Positions 1 to 6,388 of a DNA stretch of 11,718 nucleotides are shown here, piece by piece. The stretch comes from a candidate division KSB1 bacterium. GTDB lineage: Bacteria; Zhuqueibacterota; JdFR-76; DREG01. A program made the translations under genes and the position numbers. Location of the stretch: positions 1 through 11,718 of the forward strand of contig JADFJB010000138.1 of assembly GCA_022566355.1 (NCBI GenBank), written 5' to 3'. How positions within the stretch are numbered: position 1 is the stretch's first letter; each line of letters starts with the position of its first letter. A model generated the notes under the pieces. The model was not told the DNA's origin, ran no database searches, and saw only the letters and a list, made by a program, of their open reading frames with translations.

Positions 1-10
1 TGCTGCAATT

Positions 11-190
11 GATCATAAATAACCTCGTAGAGGTTTTATTATTGTAGATATGTGATCGCATTCCAGGTTTTTAAATCCTCGTAGAGGATTAATAATTTCT
101 TGCTCAATCTTTTTATTGATCCACCATCTGGCGGATCGTGAACTTGAAACGACAATTGAACCTACAATAATTAAACATCTACGATGTTTT
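11..190. repeat. Cluster of short GTA/TAC-loop hairpins
   Basis: The gene-free left edge holds three perfect short hairpins with related triloops. At 21-35 AACCTC and GAGGTT flank GTA. At 74-90 AATCCTC and GAGGATT flank GTA. At 173-189 AAACATC and GATGTTT flank TAC, so that unit is in the opposite orientation. A fourth, less regular palindrome at 118-137 pairs GATCC with GGATC. The stems differ between units while the CGTAG/CTACG core stays, which is how a dispersed hairpin repeat family looks. No coding sequence is seen in bases 1-287, and no function is assigned. Confidence 0.6.
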
Positions 191-287
191 TTCCAGAACC
201 TGCTGATTTCATAAATACATCTCTGGATGATTCAAATGCAGGATAGCTCAATTTCCACTAAGTTACTTAACTTCAAATTATCCCAGG

Positions 288-1418
288 TTAATAGGTTTCT
301 ATCATTTGTTTTAGTATTTTGTAAAGCTCTGCTAAACTCTGCAAGCTTACCCATTCATCGATTGCATGAGCGCCATGGCCCACGGGTCCAAATAAGACCG
401 ATGGAAACCCGGCAGCGCCTCCCAACGCAGAATCTGCCCAAAAAGAACAACCGATGATTTCTGAGTTTGGCGAGAATTGCTGAAGTTTTTGTACAATTGC
501 CGAAGTCCGGGGTGTTGCATGAGGAGGTCTGGAAAATAGGGGATTGCCGTTAACCGTATGATCACCGGGATAATTTTTGACAGCATTAAGTACCCGGTCG
601 AGTTCGGCAACGACGGATTGTTCCGTTTCACCCGGTAAGGTGCGTCTTTCCCATACCAGCCTGGCTTGATGAGGGAGTACGCTTAGCTCGCCGCCGCCTT
701 CGATAAGGCCTGCGTGCAGGCCGGGATTCCCTAACAATAGATGCTTTTCTTTTTTGGATAACTCAGATTCGATTGCTCTCAATTCATCTAAGGCCGCACT
801 AAGGGGTAAAATGGCGTCGATTCCTTGTTCCGGTCGGCTGCCATGGGCGGCTTTGCCAAAAACCTCTACTTCGAACCAGGAAAAGCCCTTATGACAAATC
901 CCAATGTCTAACTCAGTCGGTTCAAGAAAAATACCGGCTGCCGGTAGTTGCGGTAACTTGGGCAGCCAGTTCTCTACAATATATTCCATACCAATGCTTT
1001 TGTCTTCTTCATCTGCAACGAAAGTAAAATGAAGATCCATTGGAGGGGTGTTCTGGCTAAAGTGTTTTGCAAGAAGCAGCATGATGGTGTCGCTGCCTTT
1101 CATATCGTAAGCGCCGCGGCCATACAATTTATTGCCATCTTGTTTTAAGCTAAACGGATTGTCCATACCCTCTACGCCTACCGTGTCGAGATGGGCGTTC
1201 AGCAACAATGGTTTGGCAAACCCGTTTCCGGGAATTATGGCAACCACGTTTGTCCTGCCGGGCTGTACCGTTTGAATTTCAGGATCGAGGTCTAAATCGC
1301 CTAAAAACCCGGCAACGAACTTTGTTATTGTTTCTTCACCTGGACCATTGGAGAGTGTTGGATTAATTGAGTTGATCCCGACAAGCTGTGAGAGGAGATC
1401 GACGATTTCGTTTTCCAT
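288..1418 (-). CDS. M20 family metallopeptidase (ArgE/DapE-like deacylase)
   Basis: This 376-residue cytoplasmic hydrolase has the full set of co-catalytic M20 motifs. They are NAHLDTVG (metal His76, Asp78), GRGAYDMKG (bridging Asp105), ADEEDKSIG (catalytic Glu137 and metal Glu138), LEPTEL (metal Glu166) and a final GHGAHAIDEW with His351. His192 in GKAAHGSRP marks the lid/dimerisation domain that interrupts the catalytic domain (roughly 175-290). The C-terminal segment with FWADSALGG before the last histidine resembles acetylornithine deacetylase and succinyl-diaminopimelate desuccinylase, which remove an N-acyl group with two metal ions. Substrate cannot be fixed from sequence: no arg or dap gene is nearby, so a dipeptidase or acylamino-acid role is possible. 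The start has AGGA upstream on the minus strand. The thioredoxin gene lies 144 bp upstream in the same direction, so co-transcription is possible but not shown. Confidence 0.9.
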   Translation of the reverse strand: MENEIVDLLSQLVGINSINPTLSNGPGEETITKFVAGFLGDLDLDPEIQTVQPGRTNVVAIIPGNGFAKPLLLNAHLDTVGVEGMDNPFSLKQDGNKLYGRGAYDMKGSDTIMLLLAKHFSQNTPPMDLHFTFVADEEDKSIGMEYIVENWLPKLPQLPAAGIFLEPTELDIGICHKGFSWFEVEVFGKAAHGSRPEQGIDAILPLSAALDELRAIESELSKKEKHLLLGNPGLHAGLIEGGGELSVLPHQARLVWERRTLPGETEQSVVAELDRVLNAVKNYPGDHTVNGNPLFSRPPHATPRTSAIVQKLQQFSPNSEIIGCSFWADSALGGAAGFPSVLFGPVGHGAHAIDEWVSLQSLAELYKILKQMIETY

Positions 1419-1562
1419 TGTGATATTTCCTAAAAGTGGGTTAGAGAAAAAATTGAGGCTATCTCAAATGCATACTTTTTCTTTCAAAAATATTAAGACA
1501 AAATCAGAGCAGATTTATTGTGGCTTCAAAAAAAAGACTCATTTTTTTATGATAAAACCAAG

Positions 1563-2378
1563 TCAGGCATACAGGGCGCTACTAAATGCCGGGCGATGTC
1601 CTTTTGTAATTTCACTATCTTCACCCAGAAACTTAAAAATAGCGATACAGGTTTTCCTGGCGCCGTCATCATCATAATCACGATCTGTTCTCATGACTTC
1701 GATGAAGTGCTCCAACGCGCTGTTGAAATCTTGATTTTGCAAGTTTTTAATCGCGATTAAATAGCCAACCTTTACCGAATGTTCAGGCAGGTTTTCAGGA
1801 TCATCCAAATACTCAAACAATTTCACAAAGGATTTGATTGCATCAGCAGTTTCATAAAACTCAGAATCCGGCTCAATCGGGTTGACAAGCTGTAAAGCCT
1901 TTTGTGGATCTGAATAAAAGATTGAACGCGCAAGTAATGCTCCGGCTTGTTGGTTGTTAGGTTCGGCTGCAGTGATGTCTTGCAATATCTGTTCGGCTTT
2001 TTGGGTTTCTCCCAGTGATAAAAGCTCTTGTGCTTCTTTCAGTTGGTTTGCATATTTGCCGGGAATGGCTTTTTCCAGCCATTTTTCGATAGCATTTTTC
2101 GGTAAAGCCCCGACAAATTCGTCCCTTACTTCACCATCAACAAACAATTTCACATTCGGAATGCTGCGAATTCCGTATTTGCCAGCAAGCTCGCTATGTT
2201 GCTCGGTATCCAGTTTTATCAATTCCCATTTATCCTTTTGCTGCTCTGCCAATTCCTCTAAAACCGGACCCAGAATTTTACAGGGTCCGCACCATTCTGC
2301 CCAAAAATCAACCAAAACCGGAATTTCGTGACTGCGATCGATGACGTCTTTGGTGAAATCATGGAGGTCGTAACTCAT
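1563..2378 (-). CDS. cnoX: Thioredoxin-TPR co-chaperone, CnoX/YbbN family
   Basis: The N-terminal 105 residues are a thioredoxin fold with the WCGPC active site (Cys30, Cys33) and the cis-proline loop RSIPNVKLF (Pro74). The rest (about 110-265) is a helical TPR-like region ending in the family hallmark DYDDDGARKTCIAIFKFLG. Length (271) fits CnoX/YbbN. In E. coli the protein is a cytoplasmic holdase that protects substrates from oxidation and delivers them to GroEL and DnaK; it has lost the first active-site cysteine. Here both cysteines are kept, as in Caulobacter CnoX, so disulfide reductase activity is likely (inference). The start is well supported by GGAAGGAGA ending three bases before the ATG. 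No convincing intrinsic terminator follows; an A-run/T-run inverted repeat near 1527-1548 has almost no GC stem. Confidence 0.9.
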   Translation of the reverse strand: MSYDLHDFTKDVIDRSHEIPVLVDFWAEWCGPCKILGPVLEELAEQQKDKWELIKLDTEQHSELAGKYGIRSIPNVKLFVDGEVRDEFVGALPKNAIEKWLEKAIPGKYANQLKEAQELLSLGETQKAEQILQDITAAEPNNQQAGALLARSIFYSDPQKALQLVNPIEPDSEFYETADAIKSFVKLFEYLDDPENLPEHSVKVGYLIAIKNLQNQDFNSALEHFIEVMRTDRDYDDDGARKTCIAIFKFLGEDSEITKGHRPAFSSALYA

Positions 2379-2532
2379 ACTTCTCCTTCCTTATCAAACT
2401 ATTATCAAGTATTAAATCAAATGCTAAACAATGAAATTATATTAAAAAAAAGGTTTTGAAGCTACAATGGAATCATTGGTTATACCTATTTTAAGAATTC
2501 AGTTGAAGTCGAGTAACTGGAGAAAATTTAGT

Positions 2533-2940
2533 TCAGTTAATAAATTCTTTGTATCTACGGATAAATAAATGGATTCCTTCTTTTTCGAAACGTTCCGCAT
2601 CCCATGGCTCTGAACTGACAGATTCCAAATTCCCAATCCAAACATAAGTTTCGGTTTCCACTTTTGCTCCATTTTGTAAAAGGCAGGTCTCTTTCACCCT
2701 CTTATATTCAGGTCCTTCGAATCGATCAAGAGTTTGCATATCGGTATCAGAAATATTAAAATAGATAATGCCTTCTAATTTGTTCCCAGGCGATCCTTTT
2801 ATCAAACATGGATGGATTTCTCCCTTTAATGCCCTGCGCTTATAGCCAAAGAGAATTCCCGGTTTTGACTTATAATTTCCCTCCACAACCTGGCGCCAAA
2901 CCTGGTTGAACATAAGGGTTCCATAGGTAAAAATATTCAT
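2533..2940 (-). CDS. Gamma-glutamylcyclotransferase-fold protein (GGCT/AIG2-like)
   Basis: A 135-residue protein that opens with FTYGTLM, the glycine loop typical of the GGCT/AIG2-like fold. It also has the second signature LDRFEGPEYKR, in which Glu75 matches the catalytic acid of gamma-glutamylcyclotransferases. The family cyclises gamma-glutamyl groups to 5-oxoproline or acts on gamma-glutamylamines; the true substrate of short bacterial members is mostly unknown. There is no signal peptide, so it is cytoplasmic. A purine-rich GAGAGA lies just before the ATG and serves as ribosome-binding site. It sits alone: 154 bp separate it from the thioredoxin gene downstream, and a 273-bp repeat-bearing gap separates it from the broken SRPBCC gene upstream. 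Confidence 0.85.
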   Translation of the reverse strand: MNIFTYGTLMFNQVWRQVVEGNYKSKPGILFGYKRRALKGEIHPCLIKGSPGNKLEGIIYFNISDTDMQTLDRFEGPEYKRVKETCLLQNGAKVETETYVWIGNLESVSSEPWDAERFEKEGIHLFIRRYKEFIN

Positions 2941-2958
2941 TATCTCTCTTGGCCGAGT

Positions 2959-2989
2959 TTGATGCCATCACTTGGAGCGATGGTATTAA
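2959..2989. repeat. Hairpin repeat, copy 1 of a two-copy family
   Basis: Ten-base arms TTGATGCCAT (2959-2968) and ATGGTATTAA (2980-2989) pair with two G-U wobbles around an 11-base loop (2969-2979) containing TTGGAG. It resembles the hairpin at 8241-8275: loops match at 8 of 11 bases, and where the stems differ pairing is kept. Both copies are followed closely by TAATGAGG. It lies just upstream of the GGCT-like gene, but in the orientation opposite to it relative to copy 2, so it is more likely a dispersed repeat than a control site of that gene. Confidence 0.55.
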
Positions 2990-3062
2990 TTAATGAGGCT
3001 CTTCCAAAATAGTACCGGTATCCCGGTAGTAATTAACCTGGATAATTCATGAACCTTATCAC

Positions 3063-3167
3063 TGTCATCCAGGAGGGATCTATTTTGCAACTATTTTATA
3101 CTTACAATTATGCTTTTTATTTTATGGAAATAGATCCCGTTGCGACAGCCTGTGCGACGGGATGACA
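3063..3167. repeat. Palindromic dispersed repeat, TGTCATCC...GGATGACA ends
   Basis: TGTCATCC (3063-3070) and GGATGACA (3160-3167) are perfect inverted ends of a roughly 105-bp element. Inside them GGGATCTATTT (3075-3085) and AAATAGATCCC (3128-3138) form a second, perfect 11-bp inverted pair. If the ends are taken as GTCATCC/GGATGAC, the element is flanked by ACT on both sides, a possible 3-bp target duplication. There is no coding content. It looks like a short palindromic or MITE-like repeat; copy number in the genome is unknown. Confidence 0.55.
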
Positions 3168-3213
3168 CTTTTGAAACTTTAAGCTTAATACTATAATTCA
3201 TTAATAGATCAGG

Positions 3214-3654
3214 TTAATAGCTTTTTCCCAGGAATCCAACCAAATTTTTAAAAAACTCTGCGGTAAAAGTATCGATGTAGTTATTCCCCTTTTCCGAAAG
3301 AGCCGTGTAAATGTATGTAACAAAAGCAGTTGTCATACTATCTGAATTTTCCTCGCAATTGATTAAAATGTTGCCAAGTAAAAATTCGAGCTCAATATTT
3401 AGATATTCAATTTGAAATTGCTCTTTGTCGAGTTTGGTTATGATCCAAATTTTTTTATCCGTAGCATGGCCTTTTGTTTTAAATATAAGCCCTTCGGCAA
3501 TCACTTCCGTATTTGGATAGATTAGTTCAAGCTCCCAACCCTATGCCCATATCTTTTCATTAATGGGTTCAAACAATGGAAATGCTTTTTCGATGACAGC
3601 ATTTAATTGTAAGCTTTGTACTCTCGAGACACGTTTTGCAGAAAACACATTCAT
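3214..3654 (-). pseudogene. SRPBCC (START-like) domain protein, broken by in-frame TAG
   Basis: Reading the minus strand from the ATG at 3654 gives one continuous frame to the TAA at 3214, interrupted only by TAG at 3541-3543 (codon 38). Before it the frame reads FPLFEPINEKIWA and after it GWELELIYP. Together they match the usual SRPBCC N-terminal pattern FPLFxPxxEKxWAxGW, so the TAG sits exactly where the family normally has an amino acid, often Glu. One substitution (GAG or AAG to TAG) would explain it. The rest has the family's late motif TTAFVTYIYTALSEKGNNYI. The SRPBCC fold makes a hydrophobic ligand pocket; no function is known here. A GTG restart at 3504 would drop the first strand and helices. 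Stop readthrough or a sequencing error are alternatives. The gene lies directly behind the SAM-I leader. Confidence 0.75.
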
Positions 3655-3677
3655 ATTTTTATTCACTTTATAAATTT

Positions 3678-3693
3678 CTTTCTTGATAAGCGT
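3678..3693 (-). repeat. 16-nt duplicate of the riboswitch P1 5' strand
   Basis: The 16 bases at 3678-3693 are identical to 3885-3900, which form the start of the SAM-I aptamer (minus strand ACGCTTATCAAGAAAG). The copy lies past the terminator and 23 bases before the SRPBCC start codon, and the similarity stops abruptly after the 16th base. It looks like the stub of a second aptamer or a deletion junction. Its CGCTTATC could also pair with the aptamer's GATGAGCG. Confidence 0.65.
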
Positions 3694-3751
3694 TTATTAT
3701 TTATGTTGAAGGAATTGATTAGTCCATATTTTTCCATTTATTTCATATATT

Positions 3752-3784
3752 AAAAAAGCCCCAACTTTTTAAGAGAAGGGGCTT
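3752..3784 (-). terminator. Intrinsic terminator of the SAM-I leader
   Basis: On the minus strand AAGCCCC (3784-3778) and GGGGCTT (3762-3756) form a perfect 7-bp stem around a 15-base loop, followed by a run of T (3757-3752). It lies 10 bases after the aptamer's P1. The loop carries TCTCTTAAAA (3776-3767), which can pair with TTTTGAGAGA (3809-3800) at the 3' side of the aptamer with one G-U pair. That alternative pairing would trap the terminator's 5' arm, as expected of an antiterminator when SAM is absent. Confidence 0.85.
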
Positions 3785-3793
3785 AAAATGGAT

Positions 3794-3900
3794 CGCTCAT
3801 CTCTCAAAAGAATTCATTGCAAGAATTAGCACCTTTCCAATTTTATGGTAGGTTGCTAAGGTTTCACAGGGCTGGTCCCTCCACCTTTCTTGATAAGCGT
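3794..3900 (-). promoter_or_regulatory. SAM-I (S-box) riboswitch aptamer
   Basis: The minus strand shows the S-box consensus in order: CTTATCAAGA (P1 5' side), GTGGAGGGA (3884-3876), GAAACC and GCAACC, then GGTGCTAATTC (3833-3823), TTGCA, and GAGAGATGAGCG closing P1. P1 is a perfect-length pairing of CGCTTATC (3899-3892) with GATGAGCG (3801-3794), with one wobble. AATTC and GAATT form a small P4. The family binds S-adenosylmethionine and, when bound, frees the terminator to fold, shutting off methionine or SAM genes. Here the first gene after the terminator is an SRPBCC pseudogene and no methionine gene follows within the window. The aptamer itself looks intact. Confidence 0.93.
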
Positions 3901-3959
3901 GTATGTCACATCCGTGATATTTTTATAGTCTGTCTCCTCTGTTTTAAATGAGTATATTT

Positions 3960-3988
3960 ACAATAGAAATTGTTAGCCTTTTTGTCAA
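3960..3988 (-). promoter_or_regulatory. Sigma70-type promoter for the SAM-I leader
   Basis: On the minus strand TTGACA (3988-3983) is followed after exactly 17 bases by TATTGT (3965-3960). Transcription would begin near 3953, about 50 bases before the aptamer. The promoter fills the gap just downstream of the DUF2784-like gene, so the leader can be made independently of it. Confidence 0.65.
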
Positions 3989-4010
3989 GTAAAAATTACT
4001 ATTACATTAA

Positions 4011-4382
4011 TTATTTCGATTTTCTCCAATCCAAAAAATTTGTTGTTAGAGATCCAACGATAGCCAGGATCAAACCAATGAGGGTAACATAATCGACCCA
4101 TATTGTATTGACATCCAAGCCAGTCATAGAGTCAATCAAAAATTTGATATACGAGGATGGCATATCGTAAAAACCCAAATTGAATCTAACCTGCCAATGC
4201 CATTCAGTGCAGGGGCAATAGCCGAATCCATACCAAATCCCCAGAACAGACCAGGAAAATAAAGTGACTGCCAGTGTGATCAGGTTACATTTCCTGGTTT
4301 TTTTCCACATCCAGCCAAAAAGATTAAAAACAATCAAAACAGAGTGGAAGATAAAAAAGAAGATGTTGAGAAAAGCTAACAA
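4011..4382 (-). CDS. DUF2784-like small membrane protein
   Basis: A 123-residue protein with hydrophobic segments near residues 3-24, 33-53 and 96-115, separated by a loop GYCPCTEWHWQVRFNLG and a conserved-looking stretch DMPSSYIKFLIDSMTGLD. The CPCTEWHW loop after the second segment is like the CPLT motif of DUF2784 membrane proteins, whose function is unknown; the assignment is from memory of that pattern. Two cysteines and two histidines in or near the loop could bind a metal or cofactor (inference). No clear ribosome-binding site is visible before the ATG, and there is no partner gene: upstream is a 550-bp repeat-filled gap, downstream the riboswitch promoter. Confidence 0.6.
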   Translation of the reverse strand: MLAFLNIFFFIFHSVLIVFNLFGWMWKKTRKCNLITLAVTLFSWSVLGIWYGFGYCPCTEWHWQVRFNLGFYDMPSSYIKFLIDSMTGLDVNTIWVDYVTLIGLILAIVGSLTTNFLDWRKSK

Positions 4383-4471
4383 GATTATTAAAGTGTAATA
4401 TGGGAAAATAGAGTTATATTCAAAGTAAAACCTATAGAGAAGGAATCGGTAAAAATCTTAAATCCAAAGCA

Positions 4472-4583
4472 CGAATTTCTAAACAATATCTAAATAATAA
4501 TGTTTCAAATGTCAAACAAATTTAGAATTGTTGACCTGCTGAAGGCATTGGAATTTGGAAATTAGGACTTGTTTAGGATTTCG
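4472..4583. repeat. Degenerate AT-rich inverted repeat
   Basis: The arm at 4472-4511 and the arm at 4546-4583 are imperfect reverse complements. CTAAACAA (4479-4486) matches TTGTTTAG (4569-4576) exactly, and the flanking CGAA/TTCG and ATG/CAT also match. The interior is AT-rich and has no ORF. It looks like an eroded intergenic palindromic repeat. Confidence 0.35.
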
Positions 4584-4656
4584 AGATTAGAAATTTGATA
4601 TTCCAAATATTTCCAAAAAAAAAGACTTGCACGCAACACCTACACATTATTTGCTA

Positions 4657-4850
4657 ATTAGTGTTTGACCGAAAACTCAACAACTAGTGTCATTCCGGTA
4701 ATCTTCCCTGCCAAAACTTGTGCCCGTATGTTTTTAACGGGCAACATGCAGGGACAAGCTTGAGCCGGAATCTAATCATTCCAAGCATGTAGATTCCCGC
4801 TAAAAGCATGCGGGAATGACAGAATGGGTGCTTTTCGTTCAGACACTAAT
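4657..4850. mobile_element. MITE-like element with 20-bp inverted ends
   Basis: The left end ATTAGTGTTTGACCGAAAA (4657-4675) and the right end (4832-4850) are inverted copies with two mismatches. The 194 bp between have no ORF but carry nested palindromes: TGTCATTCCGG against CGGGAATGACA, ATTCCCGC (4793-4800) against GCGGGAAT (4810-4817), and GCCCGT against ACGGGC near 4715-4740. If the TA inside each end (ATTAGTGT, ACACTAAT) is the target duplication, the ends would be GTGTTTGACCG-like and fit an IS630/mariner-type non-autonomous element. That assignment is inference. Confidence 0.5.
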
Positions 4851-4879
4851 CAATTAATTAACACAAAACCTTAGAACCT

Positions 4880-4906
4880 GTAAACCTTTTGGAAAAGGAA
4901 TTCGTC
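4880..4906 (+). promoter_or_regulatory. Candidate ECF-type promoter of the sigma operon
   Basis: GTAAAC (4880-4885), 17 bases and CGTC (4903-4906) fit the general ECF pattern of an AAC-containing -35 and a CGTC-like -10, close to the B. subtilis SigX type. It is placed well for transcription starting near 4912 and would allow autoregulation. The spacer contains the palindrome CCTTTT-GG-AAAAGG (4885-4898). The match is short and could be chance. Confidence 0.35.
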
Positions 4907-4934
4907 CAAGCAGTTCATAAAGGCACTTATACGT

Positions 4935-5531
4935 ATGAGGAATGAAGAAGAACGATTAATTAAATTGGCTCAAGAAGGAGATGTGAACGCGTTTCGAGAA
5001 TTGGTCGAACGCCACATGAAAAAAATGTATTATTTATGTTACGATCTAACCAGAAATCATCATGATGCAGAAGACTTATCACAGGAGGTATTTATTAAGG
5101 TTTATCATTCGATAAAAAAATTTCGCGGCTCAGCCAAGTTTAGTTCCTGGATTCACCGAATCGCAGTAAATAGGTTTATCGATAAAGGCCGCAAATATAC
5201 GCCACCGCTGGATTCTTTTGAGGAAGAATTCAGTGATGATGTCAAAGTAGCAAAACCGCCTGTTGATCATGAACCTAATCACAATCCCGAACAAAAAGCG
5301 GAAGCCGGTTTGATACAAAAGCATTTGGATAGTGCTTTGAAGGAACTTCCCAACCAGCAACGCTCAGTTTTTGTTCTGCGTCATTACCAGTATCTTTCAT
5401 TAAAGGAGATTGCCGAAATGTTAAAGATTTCAGAAGGTTCGGTAAAAAGTTCACTTTTCCGAGCCATCAGACGCTTACAGGATTCATTATCGTTTTATCG
5501 ATATGATTTAGGATTGGAGGAATCCAAATGA
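4935..5531 (+). CDS. ECF-type RNA polymerase sigma factor
   Basis: This 198-residue protein has sigma region 2 at about 17-87, including DAEDLSQEVFIKVY for core binding and -10 recognition and FSSWIHRIAVNRFID. Region 4 lies at about 128-184, with LKELPNQQRSVFVLRHYQ and a helix-turn-helix LKEIAEMLKISEGSVKSSLF that reads the -35. Regions 1 and 3 are absent, as in group 4 (ECF) factors. A longer acidic linker (95-125) joins the domains. The stop overlaps the next start by four bases (ATGA), coupling its translation to the zinc-finger anti-sigma factor. It should direct RNA polymerase to this operon and unknown others when the anti-sigma releases it. The start is supported weakly by AAAGG about 11 bases upstream. 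Confidence 0.95.
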   Translation: MRNEEERLIKLAQEGDVNAFRELVERHMKKMYYLCYDLTRNHHDAEDLSQEVFIKVYHSIKKFRGSAKFSSWIHRIAVNRFIDKGRKYTPPLDSFEEEFSDDVKVAKPPVDHEPNHNPEQKAEAGLIQKHLDSALKELPNQQRSVFVLRHYQYLSLKEIAEMLKISEGSVKSSLFRAIRRLQDSLSFYRYDLGLEESK

Positions 5532-6373
5532 ATGCATGCAAAAAGTTTCGCCAACTTTGTACAGAAGTTCTATATGAAGAACTTAATTCCCAGGATTTAA
5601 AGAGGTTCAACGAACATAAATCCACTTGTACAGAATGCAGCAGTTTATTTGTTGAAATGAAATCGACTTTGAATCTAATGGATAACGTCGAAAGACCGGA
5701 ACCGAAGCCTGAATTCTGGCAAAATTACTGGAAGAATCTGGAGGATCGATTAGAAGATGTCCGTCCAACCAGAACTATAAAGCCAGGATGGAAACTTAGG
5801 ATTTCACAACTATTTGAAAGTAGACCCAGATTCACAATACAACTCGCTGGTGGGTTGGTGCTCTTGCTCATCGGAATTTTGATCGGAAAAAACATATTAA
5901 CAACTGACATTCCATCAGGAACCCTGAGTTCAAATGAAATCAATGAATATACGACTGTCGCGGCCAAAGCCGCCATAAACCAGCGGGCAGATAGGTTCTT
6001 ACAACGTTCTAAATTGCTGTTGTTGGGGCTTGTGAATTTGGATGACAGTCCAGAAGAACCGTTGGCATTAAATTTTGCACACCAACGGCAAATTTCCCAG
6101 CAGTTGATCGAAGAAACCAGCGTCTTGAAAGATGACCTCGGTCAGTCAGATCAATTAAGACTTCGAGAACTGATCTCGGATTTAGAGCTTGTTCTACTGC
6201 AAATTGCTAACCTGGAGGCGGATAAAGACCTTCCTGCGGTAGAACTTGTTAAAAGCACAGCCGATAGCAGGTCAATTTTGCTGCGGATTAACCTGGAAGA
6301 AATGAGGAAAATGTACGAGAATGAACAAATACCGGTATCACCTAAAAAATCTAAAATAGACCAAACAATTTAA
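5528..6373 (+). CDS. Membrane anti-sigma factor with zinc-finger (zf-HC2) domain
   Basis: The N-terminal 45 residues form an anti-sigma zinc-finger: His30, Cys34 and Cys37 in HKSTCTEC, with an upstream Cys4 or Cys11 as fourth ligand. This part should wrap around the co-encoded sigma factor in the cytoplasm. A single membrane helix follows at about 102-121 (LAGGLVLLLIGILIGK). The remaining 160 residues lie outside the membrane: a mostly helical domain rich in Leu, Glu and Gln, with no cysteine pair or known fold recognised. It is the likely sensor. Total length is 281. The start overlaps the sigma stop (ATGA). The exported HEAT proteins that follow would share a compartment with this outer domain, so they may be ligands, partners or products of the response (inference). 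Confidence 0.88.
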   Translation: MNACKKFRQLCTEVLYEELNSQDLKRFNEHKSTCTECSSLFVEMKSTLNLMDNVERPEPKPEFWQNYWKNLEDRLEDVRPTRTIKPGWKLRISQLFESRPRFTIQLAGGLVLLLIGILIGKNILTTDIPSGTLSSNEINEYTTVAAKAAINQRADRFLQRSKLLLLGLVNLDDSPEEPLALNFAHQRQISQQLIEETSVLKDDLGQSDQLRLRELISDLELVLLQIANLEADKDLPAVELVKSTADSRSILLRINLEEMRKMYENEQIPVSPKKSKIDQTI

Positions 6374-6388
6374 ACGAGGAGTTAAAAA

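Noticed and set aside
11-190. Spaced repeats that might be a CRISPR array
   Set aside because: Units are 15-20 bases, differ in sequence and orientation, and spacing is irregular; no cas gene.
1527-1548. A-run/T-run inverted repeat after the thioredoxin gene as a terminator
   Set aside because: The stem is nearly all A-T pairs and too weak to call.
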